Below are positions 40,467 to 48,991 of a DNA stretch of 64,000 nt, piece after piece. A program made the translations under genes and the position numbers. The DNA lies in the NCBI GenBank assembly GCA_024235995.1, contig JACKLI010000001.1, positions 3,162,001 to 3,226,000 on the forward strand, given 5' to 3'. How positions within the stretch are numbered: position 1 is the first letter of the stretch; each line of letters starts with the position of its first letter. The DNA comes from Burkholderiaceae bacterium. GTDB taxonomy: Bacteria; Pseudomonadota; Gammaproteobacteria; Burkholderiales; Burkholderiaceae_C. The notes below the pieces were generated by a model that saw nothing but the letters and a program-made list of their open reading frames with translations, made no database searches and had not been told where the DNA came from.

Positions 40467-40535
40467 CAAGTGAAAAACGGCTCCGGCCAGCATGCATCAA
40501 GCGCAACCAGCTATCCAAATGATAGTTTTTTCCTG
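40467..40535 (-). repeat. Dispersed repeat, family 1, copy G (most complete)
   Basis: On the minus strand: CTATCATTTGGATAGCTGG (a small stem-loop), then TTGCGCTTGATGCATG, GGCCGGAGCC and TTTTTCACTTGAAATC. It lies between serS and ispH and serves as my reference for the family layout: an AGCTAT-type stem, GCGCTTG core, a GC-rich mini-hairpin and a T-rich tail. Confidence 0.7.
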
Positions 40536-40549
40536 GCTCGAGCGCCGGC

Positions 40550-41515
40550 TCAGCGCAGGTGTTCCAGCTTGCGCTCGGCCTCGCCGATCAGCTTGAGCCC
40601 CTTGGGCAGCGGAAACTTCATGGTCTCCTGGATGCCACCCAGCTTGCGCACCGAGCTCACGCCCAGCTCGTCCAGGCGCGCGAGCACCTGGCGCACCAGG
40701 ATTTCGGGCGCCGAGGCGCCGGCCGTCACGCCGATGCGCGGCTTGCCCTCGAACCATTCGGCGCGCAGCTCGGCGGCCGAGTCGATCATGTGCGTGGTGG
40801 TGCCCAGCTTCTGCGCCACCTCGCGCAGGCGGTTGGTGTTGCTGCTGGTGGCGCTGCCCACCACGATCACCACGTCCACCTGGCGCGTCAGCAGCTTGAC
40901 GGCGTCCTGCCGGTTTTGCGTGGCGTAGCAGATGTCCTGCTGCTTGGGCTCGCGGATCTTGGGAAAGCGCGCCTTGATGGCCGCCATGATGTCGGCCGTG
41001 TCGTCCACGCTCAGCGTGGTCTGCGTCACCACCGCCAGCAAGTCCGTCTGCGCCGGCTGGATGCGCGCCACGTCCTGCACCTCCTGCACCAGGTGGATGC
41101 CGGCGTCGAGCTGGCCCATGGTGCCCTCCACCTCGGGGTGGCCCGCGTGGCCGATCATGATGAACTCGTAGCCCTCGCGGTGCAGCTTGGCCACCTCCAC
41201 GTGCACCTTGGTCACCAGCGGGCAGGTGGCGTTGAACACCGTGAAGCCGCGGCGCTGGGCCTCCTGCTCGACCGACTTGGGCACGCCGTGCGCGCTGAAC
41301 ACCAGCGTGGCGCCCGCCGGCACCTCGGCCAGGTCCTCGATGAAGATCGCGCCCTTGGCCTTCAGGTCGTTCACCACATAGGTGTTGTGCACGATCTCGT
41401 GGCGCACGTAGATCGGCGCGCCGAACTTGGCCAGCGCGCGCTCGACGATCTCGATGGCGCGGTCCACGCCGGCGCAAAAGCCGCGCGGCTCGGCCAGAAG
41501 AATGTGTGCCCCCAC
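40550..41515 (-). CDS. ispH: 4-hydroxy-3-methylbut-2-enyl diphosphate reductase
   Basis: A 321-residue [4Fe-4S] enzyme making IPP and DMAPP in the last step of the MEP isoprenoid pathway. The three cluster cysteines are visible: PRGFCAGVDR (C14), NATCPLVTKVH (about C98) and ICYATQNRQ (about C199). The start is uncertain: no ATG is near, and a GTG at 41515 (alternative GTG at 41524) gives the normal ILLAEPRGF N-terminus. Both GTG codons lie at the edge of a family 2 repeat inserted between ispH and fkpB, genes that are adjacent in many Proteobacteria. Confidence 0.93.
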   Translation of the reverse strand: MGAHILLAEPRGFCAGVDRAIEIVERALAKFGAPIYVRHEIVHNTYVVNDLKAKGAIFIEDLAEVPAGATLVFSAHGVPKSVEQEAQRRGFTVFNATCPLVTKVHVEVAKLHREGYEFIMIGHAGHPEVEGTMGQLDAGIHLVQEVQDVARIQPAQTDLLAVVTQTTLSVDDTADIMAAIKARFPKIREPKQQDICYATQNRQDAVKLLTRQVDVVIVVGSATSSNTNRLREVAQKLGTTTHMIDSAAELRAEWFEGKPRIGVTAGASAPEILVRQVLARLDELGVSSVRKLGGIQETMKFPLPKGLKLIGEAERKLEHLR

Positions 41516-41610
41516 GCTCCGCACTGGCGTGTCTGCGCTGCCCCCCGAGGGGGCCGCCTGCGCCTTGGGACGGCCCGGCGGCGCAGGGGTTGGGTTGGTT
41601 ATGTGGTGCC
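41513..41610 (+). repeat. Dispersed repeat, family 2, copy 1
   Basis: It begins CCCACGCTCCGC, continues with CTGCCCCCCGAGGGGGCCG (a CCCC/GGGG stem) and ends in a GGCCCGGCGGCGC run. It fills the whole space between the fkpB stop and the ispH start. Two further copies are at 44.7 and 60.0 kb. Confidence 0.6.
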
Positions 41611-41613
41611 GAC

Positions 41614-42057
41614 TCACAGCACGCCGATCAAATGCACTTCGAACGTCACCGGCTGGCCCGCCAGCGGGTGGTTGAAGTCCAGCCGCAGCGCGCCATCCTC
41701 GCGCACCGCGCGCACCACGGCGCCGATCTGGCCCTCGCCGCCCGGCGTGGGCAGCTGGATGATGTCGCCCACGGCGTAGTGCTCGTCGGGGTCGCCCAGC
41801 TCGTTCAGGTCCTTGCGCGCCAGCCACTGCAGGAAGTCGGGGTTGCGCTCGCCGTACGCCTCGCCGGCCGGGATCTCGAACACCGTGCGCGTGCCCTCCT
41901 CCAGCCCCAGCAGGCGCTGCTCGACCGCGGGCGCCAGCTCGCCCGTGCCCAGCGACAGCGTGGCCGGCCGGCCGGCAAAGGTGTTGATGACATCGCCCTG
42001 CGGGCCCGCCAGGCGGTAGTGCAGGGTCAGAAAGGAGGCAGGTTCGACGCGGGGCAT
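41614..42057 (-). CDS. fkpB: FKBP-type peptidyl-prolyl isomerase (SlpA/FkpB)
   Basis: A 147-residue FKBP of the SlpA/FkpB subgroup. SFLTLHYRLAGPQGDVINTF (in part) opens the domain, VEQRLLGLEEGTRTVFEIPAGEAYG holds the core, and FLQWLARKDLN lies in the inserted flap. It should catalyse proline cis-trans isomerisation and act as a chaperone in the cytoplasm, as no signal is seen. The neighbour ispH downstream matches the common fkpB-ispH pair. Start ATG at 42057 gives MPRVEPASFL. Confidence 0.9.
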   Translation of the reverse strand: MPRVEPASFLTLHYRLAGPQGDVINTFAGRPATLSLGTGELAPAVEQRLLGLEEGTRTVFEIPAGEAYGERNPDFLQWLARKDLNELGDPDEHYAVGDIIQLPTPGGEGQIGAVVRAVREDGALRLDFNHPLAGQPVTFEVHLIGVL

Positions 42058-42196
42058 GGCATGGACTTGGAAAACCCGTGATTTTAAGAAGCACCGCCGG
42101 CCCGGCGGCGCTTGCGGGTACTGCGCCCCTGGGCGGCGGCAAAAATGCGGGCTCGGTTCTCCACAATAATGGCCCGAATCCGAGCCCCCCTGCGCA

Positions 42197-42874
42197 ATGC
42201 CCCTGAAAGACCTGCCCCCCGACGCCCGCCCGCGCGAGAAGCTGCTGGCGCGCGGCCCCGGCGCCCTCGGCGACGCGGAGCTGCTGGCCCTGCTGCTGCG
42301 CACCGGCCTGGCCGGCAAGAGCGTGCTGCAGCTGGCGCAGGAGCTGCTGGAGCACTTCGGCGGCATCGCCGGCCTGCTGCACGCCAGCGCCGATGACCTG
42401 AAACGCATCAAGGGCCTGGGTGGCAGCGCCAAGCGCGCCGAGCTGGTGGCGGTGCTGGAGCTGGCGCGCCGCGCGCTGGCCGAGCAGCTGCGCGAACGCG
42501 CGGCGCTGGACACGCCCCAGGCCGTCCAGCACTACCTGCAGCTTCAGCTGGCGGCGCGCGCGCACGAGGTCTTTGCCGTGCTGTTTCTGGACAGCCAGCA
42601 CCGGCTGATCGCGCTGGAGGAGCTGTTTCGCGGCACGCTGACGCAGACCAGCGTGTACCCGCGCGAGGTGGTGCTGCGCGCCCTGCACCACCAGGCCAGC
42701 GCGGTGGTGCTGGCGCACAACCACCCCAGCGGCAGCACCGCGCCCAGCCGCGCCGACGAGGCGCTGACGCAAAACCTGAAGGCCGCGCTGGCGCTGGTGG
42801 ACGTGCGCGTGCTCGACCACGTCATCGTCGCGCCGGGGCAGGCGCTGTCGATGGCCGAAAAGGGCCTGGTCTGA
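42197..42874 (+). CDS. radC: RadC-family JAB-domain protein
   Basis: A 225-residue RadC protein. The N-terminal helix-hairpin-helix region is at about residues 1-80 (LKRIKGLGGSAKRAELVAVLE), and the C-terminal MPN/JAB domain has the metal motif HNHPSG with a downstream aspartate (SRADEAL) near residues 174-187, so the site looks intact. A role in DNA repair was proposed for the family, but evidence is weak. It is divergent from fkpB. Confidence 0.93.
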   Translation: MPLKDLPPDARPREKLLARGPGALGDAELLALLLRTGLAGKSVLQLAQELLEHFGGIAGLLHASADDLKRIKGLGGSAKRAELVAVLELARRALAEQLRERAALDTPQAVQHYLQLQLAARAHEVFAVLFLDSQHRLIALEELFRGTLTQTSVYPREVVLRALHHQASAVVLAHNHPSGSTAPSRADEALTQNLKAALALVDVRVLDHVIVAPGQALSMAEKGLV

Positions 42875-42900
42875 CCGTCGGCCGGCATTAGCCGGCCCAC

Positions 42901-43911
42901 TCAGCCGTAGAACCGTAGCAACCCCAGCACGATGGCGATGAGCAGCACCGTCTCGCCGACCATCAGGATGACGGGCTTGATGCCCACCGTCACCAGGTCC
43001 TTGACCTGCGTCTTGACGCCGACCGCCGCGATCGCCACGACCAGGCACCAGCCCGACAGCGACACCCCGGCCTTCACGATCGGCTGGGGAATCCAGCCCA
43101 TGCTGTTGGCCAGCACCAGCGCCGCGAACACGACGATGAACCAGGGCAGCAGCGGCGGGCGCTCCGCGCCGGCCTTCGATTCGGGCGAGCTCATCAGCAC
43201 CACCGTCAGCGCGATGACCGGCAGCAGCATCACCACGCGCATCAGCTTGACGACCGTCGCCGTGTCGCCCACCGAGGTCGACATGCTGTAGCCGGCGCCA
43301 ACGGCCTGCGCCACCTCGTGGATCGTGCCGCCCAGGAAGATGCCGGCATGGGTGGGGCTGAGATCGAGCATGCGGGCGATCACCGGGTAGACGATCAGCG
43401 CGATGTTGGACAGCGTGCTGATGCCGATCAGGGTGAAGCTCAGCGCGCGATCTTTCAGCGGATGCGCCGGCATCGCGGCGGCCAGCGCCAGCGCCGCCGA
43501 GCCGCCGCAGATCGCGGTCGCCCCGCCCGACAGCACGCCGAAGCCGGTGCGAAAGCCCATCAGCCGCGCCCCGACGATCGACAGCCCGATCGTCAGCCCG
43601 ACCGAAAGCACGACCATGGCCGCCGGCTGCCAGCCCAGCGCGGCGATGTCGCCCACGGTGATGCGCAGGCCCAGCAGCGCCACGCCCCAGCGCAGCAGCG
43701 TGCGCGCGCTGACCGCGATGCCGGGCACGCAGGCACTCTGCTCGGACAGAAAGTTCATCGCGATGCCGATCAGCAGCGCGAACAGCATCACGGGCGTGTG
43801 GTAGTGCTCGGCGAGGAACGTCGCCGCAGCAGCGATCACGAAACAGGCGATGACACCCGGGGTCGCGGCGCGCCATTGCCGGGCGAGCCCGGATGCGCTG
43901 GGGATTTTCAT
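42901..43911 (-). CDS. YeiH-family membrane transporter (putative sulfate exporter family)
   Basis: A 336-residue protein with about ten membrane helices. GIAMNFLSEQSACVPGI, LLRWGVALLGLRIT, SGGATAICGGSAALALAA and FLGGTIHEVAQAVGAG are the conserved blocks of the YeiH/PSE family. Transport of sulfonates, cysteate or sulfate has been suggested for relatives; the substrate here is unknown. It converges on radC by 26 bases and is divergent from the Smr gene. Confidence 0.9.
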   Translation of the reverse strand: MKIPSASGLARQWRAATPGVIACFVIAAAATFLAEHYHTPVMLFALLIGIAMNFLSEQSACVPGIAVSARTLLRWGVALLGLRITVGDIAALGWQPAAMVVLSVGLTIGLSIVGARLMGFRTGFGVLSGGATAICGGSAALALAAAMPAHPLKDRALSFTLIGISTLSNIALIVYPVIARMLDLSPTHAGIFLGGTIHEVAQAVGAGYSMSTSVGDTATVVKLMRVVMLLPVIALTVVLMSSPESKAGAERPPLLPWFIVVFAALVLANSMGWIPQPIVKAGVSLSGWCLVVAIAAVGVKTQVKDLVTVGIKPVILMVGETVLLIAIVLGLLRFYG

Positions 43912-44052
43912 GGATCAGTCTCCGTCGGATAGGGGAGCAGCCGGCAGCCATCGAAACGTGCCTGGGCGGCCCGGGGTTCGGCATCTTACCGGTGGCGCCG
44001 GACGCTCAAAAACCCGGCTTCGCTCACAATGGGCAACCCCATTGCCATCGCC

Positions 44053-44691
44053 ATGAAAGCCAAATCGCTCCAGGATTTGCGGGCGCTGCGCCAGGCGCTG
44101 TCGGACGCCGCCGCGCGCCAGGCCGAGCAGTTGCGCCTGCAGCAGCAGGCCCAGCACCGCGCCCAGGCGCAGGGCCGCCTGTTTCGGGACGCCGTCGGCC
44201 CCGTGCAGGCGCTCAAAAGCCCGCCGCACGAGCGGCACTGGCACGCGCCCGTACCGCCCCAGCCCCTGCCCGTGCAACGCCAGCTGGACGAGGCGCGGGT
44301 GCTGCGCGAATCCTTGAGCGACGAGTTCGACGCCAGCACGCTGCTGCACGTGGACGAGCACCTGAGTTTTCGCCGCCCCGGCATCGGTCCCGACGTGACC
44401 GCCCGGCTGCGCCGCGGCCACTGGGCCGTGCAGGCTCAGGTGGATCTGCACGGCCTGCGCACCGACGAGGCGCGCGAAGCCCTGGGCACCTTCTTGCGCG
44501 AGGCCCGGCGCGCCGGCCTACGCTGCGTGCGCGTGGTGCACGGCAAGGGCCTGGGCTCGCCCGGCCGCGTGCCGGTGCTCAAGGGCAAGGTGCACGGCTG
44601 GCTGGCGCAAAAGCAGGAGGTGCTGGCTTTCGTGCAGGCCAGGCCGCTGGAAGGCGGCGCAGGCGCCCTGCTGGTGCTGCTGGGGCAATAA
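44053..44691 (+). CDS. Smr-domain protein
   Basis: A 212-residue protein. The N-terminal half is charged and glutamine-rich, likely a coiled coil (residues about 8-40). The C-terminal Smr domain starts near residue 125 with DLHGLRTDEA and has RVVHGKGLGSPGRVPVLK near 160-178, the HGKG motif of Smr nucleases. It resembles E. coli SmrB, which cuts mRNA at collided ribosomes, but the ribosome-binding helices cannot be judged here. Start: ATG at 44053 is preferred; 44029 is an in-frame alternative. Confidence 0.88.
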   Translation: MKAKSLQDLRALRQALSDAAARQAEQLRLQQQAQHRAQAQGRLFRDAVGPVQALKSPPHERHWHAPVPPQPLPVQRQLDEARVLRESLSDEFDASTLLHVDEHLSFRRPGIGPDVTARLRRGHWAVQAQVDLHGLRTDEAREALGTFLREARRAGLRCVRVVHGKGLGSPGRVPVLKGKVHGWLAQKQEVLAFVQARPLEGGAGALLVLLGQ

Positions 44692-44696
44692 AGGAT

Positions 44697-44835
44697 CACC
44701 CCCAGTCTCCACACGCTTCGCGTTGTTTCGCCTTCCCCCTTCCGGGGGCACGCCCTCTGGCCGGGGGGACCCCGGCCAGGGGCTTACTGGCTTGGCCTGC
44801 TCCGCGGCCCTTCGGAGTTCATGCGCTGGGTGAGG
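44697..44835 (+). repeat. Dispersed repeat, family 2, copy 2
   Basis: CCCCCAGTCTCC, ACGCTTCGCGT, CCCCCTTCCGGGGG (stem), CTCTGGCCGGGGGGACC and TTGGCCTGCTCCGCGGCCC in order. It fills the gap between the Smr and CBS genes. The last block matches copy 3 almost exactly. Confidence 0.65.
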
Positions 44836-44838
44836 CCC

Positions 44839-45300
44839 CTACGGCACGTTCGGCTCGTTCTTGCCGTCCTCCGGCCAGTCGCGGATGTAGGCCTTGAGCA
44901 TCTGGTTCTCGAAGTTCTGGCTGTCCACCACCGACTTGGCCACGTCGTAGAAGCTGATGACGCCCATCAGCTGCTGGCTTTCGATGACGGGCAGGTAGCG
45001 CGCGTGGCGGTCGATCATCATGCGGCGCACCTCGTCCAGCTCGGTCTCCAGCGTGCAGATCAGCGGGCCCGGGTCCATGCTGCGGTACACCGACAGCCCC
45101 TCGAAGCTGCCGCCATTCCTGACCGTGGCCTGGATCACCTCGCGAAACGTGAGGATGCCCACCACGCGCCCGTGCGCCATCACCACCAGCGAGCCGATGT
45201 CGTTGTCGGCCATCATGCGCGCGGCATCGGACAGGCTGTGCTCGGGCGTGATGGTGTACAGGGCCTGGCCCTTCAGGCGCAAGATGTCGCGGACTTTCAT
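44839..45300 (-). CDS. CBS-domain pair protein
   Basis: A 153-residue protein built of two CBS domains (about residues 10-65 and 77-130). ADNDIGSLVVMAHGRVVGILT and RHARYLPVIESQQLMGVIS show the typical strand pattern. Such proteins bind adenosine nucleotides and act as sensors, often on partner enzymes. No partner is fused. It is divergent from metY by 54 bases. Target and ligand are unknown. Confidence 0.9.
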   Translation of the reverse strand: MKVRDILRLKGQALYTITPEHSLSDAARMMADNDIGSLVVMAHGRVVGILTFREVIQATVRNGGSFEGLSVYRSMDPGPLICTLETELDEVRRMMIDRHARYLPVIESQQLMGVISFYDVAKSVVDSQNFENQMLKAYIRDWPEDGKNEPNVP

Positions 45301-45354
45301 GATCGAAAGAATATAGCCCACAATCAGCGGCTGCCTTCCCATTCTGGAGACACC

Positions 45355-46665
45355 ATGCCCGGCTATTCCGACCCCGGCTTCGACACCCTGGCCCTGCACG
45401 CCGGCGCCCAGCCCGACCCCACCACGGGCGCGCGCGCGGTGCCGATCCACCTGTCCACCTCCTTCGTGTTCAACTCCAGCGACCAGGCGGCGCAGCTGTT
45501 CAACATGGAGCGCGCCGGCCACGTCTACAGCCGCATCAGCAACCCCACCTGCGCCGTGCTGGAGCAGCGCGTGGCGGCGCTGGAAGGCGGCATCGGTGCC
45601 ATCGCCACCGCCAGCGGCGAGGCCGCGCTGCACCTGGCCATCGCCACCCTGATGGGCGCGGGCGGCCACATCGTGGCCAGCAGCGCCATCTACGGCGGCA
45701 GCCAGAACCTGCTGAACTACACCCTGCCGCGCTTCGGCATCGAGACGACGTTCGTCAAGCCCGGCGACCTGGACGGCTGGCGCGCCGCCATCCGGCCGGG
45801 CACGCGCCTGCTGTTCGGCGAGAGCGTGGGCAACCCGGGCCTGGATGTGCTGGACATCGCCGCCGTGGCCGACATCGCCCACGCGGCCGGCCTGCCGCTG
45901 ATGGTGGACAACACCTTCACCACGCCTTACCTGCTCAGGCCCTTCGAGCACGGCGCCGACATCGTGTACCACGCGGCCACCAAGTTTTTGGGCGGCCACG
46001 GCACGGTGATCGCCGGCGTGCTGGTCGACGGCGGCAGCTTCGACTGGGACGCCTCGGGCCGGTTCCCGGAACTGACGGCGCCCTACGCCGGCTTTCACGA
46101 TATGGTGTTCAGCGACGAGAGCACCGTGGGCGCCTTCCTGCTGCGCGCGCGGCGCGAGGGCCTGCGCGACTTCGGCGCCTGCATGAGCCCGCACACAGCT
46201 TGGCTGGTGCTGCAGGGCATCGAGACCCTGCCACTGCGCATGGAGCGCCACCTGGCCAACACCGAGCAGCTCGTGCGCTTCCTGGCCGAGCACCCCTTCG
46301 TCGCCCGCGTAGGCCACCCGCTGCTCGAATCGCACCCCAGCCACGCGCTGGCGGGCCGCCTGCTCAAGCACGGCGCCCGGGGCGCGGGCAGCGTGTTCAG
46401 CTTCGACATGAAGGGCACGCGCGCGCAGGGCAAGGCCTTCATCGACAGCCTGAAGATCTTCAGCCACCTGGCCAACGTGGGCGACAGCCGCAGCCTGGTG
46501 ATCCACCCCGCCAGCACCACGCATTTCCGCATGACCGACCAGGCGCTGGCCGCCGCCGGTATCGGCCCCGGCACCATCCGCCTGTCGATCGGGCTGGAAG
46601 ACCCGCAGGACCTGATCGACGACCTCAAGCGCGCCCTGAAGGCGGCCGAGAAAGCAGGAGCCTGA
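45355..46665 (+). CDS. metY: O-acetylhomoserine sulfhydrylase
   Basis: A 436-residue PLP enzyme of the Cys/Met metabolism family. FDTLALHAGAQPDPTTGARAVPI (in part) and the long C-terminal part are typical of MetY rather than MetB/MetC. The PLP lysine is in HAATKFLGGHGT near residue 207, and VYSRISNPT binds the cofactor phosphate from the neighbour subunit. It should make homocysteine from O-acetylhomoserine and sulfide. TGGAGA precedes the ATG. The alpha/beta hydrolase gene follows after 2 bases. Confidence 0.92.
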   Translation: MPGYSDPGFDTLALHAGAQPDPTTGARAVPIHLSTSFVFNSSDQAAQLFNMERAGHVYSRISNPTCAVLEQRVAALEGGIGAIATASGEAALHLAIATLMGAGGHIVASSAIYGGSQNLLNYTLPRFGIETTFVKPGDLDGWRAAIRPGTRLLFGESVGNPGLDVLDIAAVADIAHAAGLPLMVDNTFTTPYLLRPFEHGADIVYHAATKFLGGHGTVIAGVLVDGGSFDWDASGRFPELTAPYAGFHDMVFSDESTVGAFLLRARREGLRDFGACMSPHTAWLVLQGIETLPLRMERHLANTEQLVRFLAEHPFVARVGHPLLESHPSHALAGRLLKHGARGAGSVFSFDMKGTRAQGKAFIDSLKIFSHLANVGDSRSLVIHPASTTHFRMTDQALAAAGIGPGTIRLSIGLEDPQDLIDDLKRALKAAEKAGA

Positions 46666-46667
46666 GC

Positions 46668-47474
46668 ATGGACATCCCCGTCAACGGCCACGCCCTGTAC
46701 GCCTACACCGGCGGCAAGCCCTTCGACCCGGCGCAGCCCACCGTGGTGTTCATCCACGGCGTGCTCAACGACCACAGCGTGTGGATTCTGCAAAGCCGCC
46801 ACTTCGCCCACCACGGCTGGAACGTGCTGGCCATCGACCTGCCCGGCCAGGGCCGCAGCAAAGGCGCGCCGCCCGCCAGCGTCGAAGAAGCCGCGCAAAC
46901 CGTGCTGGCCCTGCTGGACGCCGTGGGCGCGCCCCGCGCCGCGCTGGTGGGCCACAGCTTCGGCTCGCTGATCGCGCTGGAGGCGGCGGCGCGCGCGCCC
47001 GATCGCGTGAGCCACCTGGTGCTGTGCGGCACGGCCTTCCCGATGAAGGTGTCGCCCGCGCTGCTGGACAACGCGCTGAACGCGCCCGAAAAGGCCATCC
47101 ACATGGTCAACGTGTTCTCGCACAGCACGCTCAGCCCGCCGCCTTCGGCCCTGGGCCCCGGCACCTGGCTGTACGGCGCCAGCCGCGCGCTGATGCGCCG
47201 CATGCTGGCCAGCAACCGCGAGGTCAACGTGTTCCACACCGGCTTCAAGGCCTGCGACGGCTATGCCGGCGGCGAGAAGGCGATGGCGGCGGTGCAATGC
47301 CCGACGCTGTTCGTCATCGGCGCGCACGACCAGATGACGCCGCCCAAGTCCGCCCGCGCGCTGGCCAAGTTGGCAAGGCAGCCGGGCATTGCCGAGGTCA
47401 ACGCCGGCCACTCGATGATGACCGAGGCGCCGGGGCCGGTGCTGGATGCCTTGCGGGCGTTCCTGGCACGGTAG
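46668..47474 (+). CDS. Alpha/beta hydrolase, coupled to metY
   Basis: A 268-residue hydrolase. FIHGVLNDHSVW holds the oxyanion site, GHSFGSLIAL the nucleophile serine (S near residue 95), FVIGAHDQMTP the acid and NAGHSMMTEAP the histidine, so the triad is complete. AGGAG lies at the end of metY, and the ATG follows the metY stop by 2 bases, so the two genes are translationally linked. The position could suggest a homoserine acetyl ester function, but the protein lacks the length and motifs of MetX. Substrate unknown. Confidence 0.87.
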   Translation: MDIPVNGHALYAYTGGKPFDPAQPTVVFIHGVLNDHSVWILQSRHFAHHGWNVLAIDLPGQGRSKGAPPASVEEAAQTVLALLDAVGAPRAALVGHSFGSLIALEAAARAPDRVSHLVLCGTAFPMKVSPALLDNALNAPEKAIHMVNVFSHSTLSPPPSALGPGTWLYGASRALMRRMLASNREVNVFHTGFKACDGYAGGEKAMAAVQCPTLFVIGAHDQMTPPKSARALAKLARQPGIAEVNAGHSMMTEAPGPVLDALRAFLAR

Positions 47475-47490
47475 CGCAGACCGGGGTTTA

Positions 47491-47563
47491 CCCGATGCAT
47501 CGGGCGATTGATGGGCGCAATCAGAAACAATGATTGGCATTTATCACAAGGCCCACCTACAGT
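47491..47563 (+). promoter_or_regulatory. Palindrome and predicted promoter before the ABC importer
   Basis: CCCGATGCATCGGG at 47491-47504 is a perfect 14-base palindrome. Downstream, TTGGCA (47534-47539) and TACAGT (47558-47563) are separated by 18 bases and form a fair sigma-70 promoter for the substrate-binding protein gene. The palindrome lies about 30 bases before the -35 box, where an activator could bind. Confidence 0.45.
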
Positions 47564-47599
47564 GGCAAGTTCCGCAAGCACTGTCACAGGAGAACCCCG

Positions 47600-48925
47600 A
47601 TGCAACGCAAGACCTTGGCCGCCCTGATGGCCGCCAGCCTGTTTGGCGCCGCACAACTGGCCAGCGCCGGCACCGTCACCGTCATCACCTCCTTCCCCAA
47701 GGAGCTGACGGCCGCCTACAAGAAGGCCTTCGAGGCAGCCAACCCCGGCATCACGCTGGAGATCCTGAACAAGAACACCACGGCGGCCGTGGCCTACATC
47801 CGCGAGCTGCCCGAAGGCCAGCGCCCCGACGTGATGTGGGCCAGCGCGCCCGACGCATTCGAGGTGCTGGCCAGCTACAAGCTGCTGCAAAGCGCGCCCG
47901 AGGTGATCAACAAGAACGCCCCCGCCAAGATCGGCAGCTACCCACTGAACGACCCCAAGGGCATGTACTACGGCCAGGCGCTGGCCGGCTACGGCATCGA
48001 GTGGAACACGCGCTACCTCAAGGCCAACAAGCTGGCCGCGCCCAAGGAGTGGAGCGACCTGACCAAGCCCGAATACTTCGGCCACATCGCCATCTCCTCG
48101 CCCTCGCGCTCGGGCACCACGCAGCTCACGGTGGAGACCATCCTGCAGGGCGAGGGCTGGGACAAGGGCTGGTCACAGCTGCTGCAGATCATGGGCAACG
48201 CCGCCGCCGTCACCGACCGCAGCTTCGCCGTGCCCGACGGCGTGAACAACGGCCAGTACGGCATCGGTATCGTGATCGACTTCCTGGCGCTGGCGGGCAA
48301 GTACTCGGGCTATCCGGTGGACTTCACCTACCCCACCATGACGGCGGTCGTGCCGGCCAACATCGCGCTGGTGGCCGGCGCCAAGAACGCCGACGAGGCC
48401 AAGAAGTTCATGGCCTACACCATGTCCGTGCCGGGCCAGCAAATCCTGTTCGAGCCCAAGATCGGGCGCCTGCCGATCCTGCCGTATTCCATGCTCAAGC
48501 CTCCGGCCGGCTACCCCGTGCCGCAGGACATCGCCAAGCGCGCCAAGGTGCAGTTCAACACCGAGCTGTCGGGCGAGCGCTACCCGGTGGTCATCAGCCT
48601 GTTCGACCAGATGGTGACCTTCCGCCTGAAGGAGCTGCAGGCCGCCACCAAGTCCATCCACGAGGCCACGGCGGCCCTGAAGGCCAGGCCCAACACACGC
48701 GGCAGCGAGTTGCTGGCGCAGGCGCGCAGCCTGGCCTACACGCCACTGGTGGGCGCGGAGAACGTGAAGAACAAGGAGTTCCTGGAGCTGTTTCGCAAGA
48801 GCCGGCGCGACGTGGCCGTCTCCAAGGAACTGACGGGCATGGAGCAGATGTGGTCCGACAAGTCGCGCGCCAACTACGAGCGCGCGCGGCAGCTGGCCGA
48901 TGAAGCGCGCGGCCTGGCCAAATAA
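47600..48925 (+). CDS. ABC importer substrate-binding protein (iron/aminoethylphosphonate type)
   Basis: A 441-residue periplasmic protein of the type II fold. The signal peptide spans residues 1-23 (ends LASAG). VTVITSFPKELTAAYKKAFE resembles the start of Fe(III)- and 2-aminoethylphosphonate-binding proteins of the Fbp/PhnS group. It is longer than FbpA (about 340), with a helical C-terminal extension of roughly 100 residues. ACAGGAGA precedes the ATG at 47600. First gene of the importer operon; the ligand cannot be told. Confidence 0.88.
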   Translation: MQRKTLAALMAASLFGAAQLASAGTVTVITSFPKELTAAYKKAFEAANPGITLEILNKNTTAAVAYIRELPEGQRPDVMWASAPDAFEVLASYKLLQSAPEVINKNAPAKIGSYPLNDPKGMYYGQALAGYGIEWNTRYLKANKLAAPKEWSDLTKPEYFGHIAISSPSRSGTTQLTVETILQGEGWDKGWSQLLQIMGNAAAVTDRSFAVPDGVNNGQYGIGIVIDFLALAGKYSGYPVDFTYPTMTAVVPANIALVAGAKNADEAKKFMAYTMSVPGQQILFEPKIGRLPILPYSMLKPPAGYPVPQDIAKRAKVQFNTELSGERYPVVISLFDQMVTFRLKELQAATKSIHEATAALKARPNTRGSELLAQARSLAYTPLVGAENVKNKEFLELFRKSRRDVAVSKELTGMEQMWSDKSRANYERARQLADEARGLAK

Positions 48926-48991
48926 ACCCTCCATCCACCGACCCTACCCCCGCGTGCGCCACCCTGCCGGCGCACGCGCGCAAGGACTCGC

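Noticed and set aside
46668..47474. Homoserine O-acetyltransferase (metX) reading of the hydrolase after metY
   Set aside because: Although coupled to metY, the protein is about 100 residues too short for MetX and lacks its typical lid region and motifs, so only a general hydrolase call is justified.
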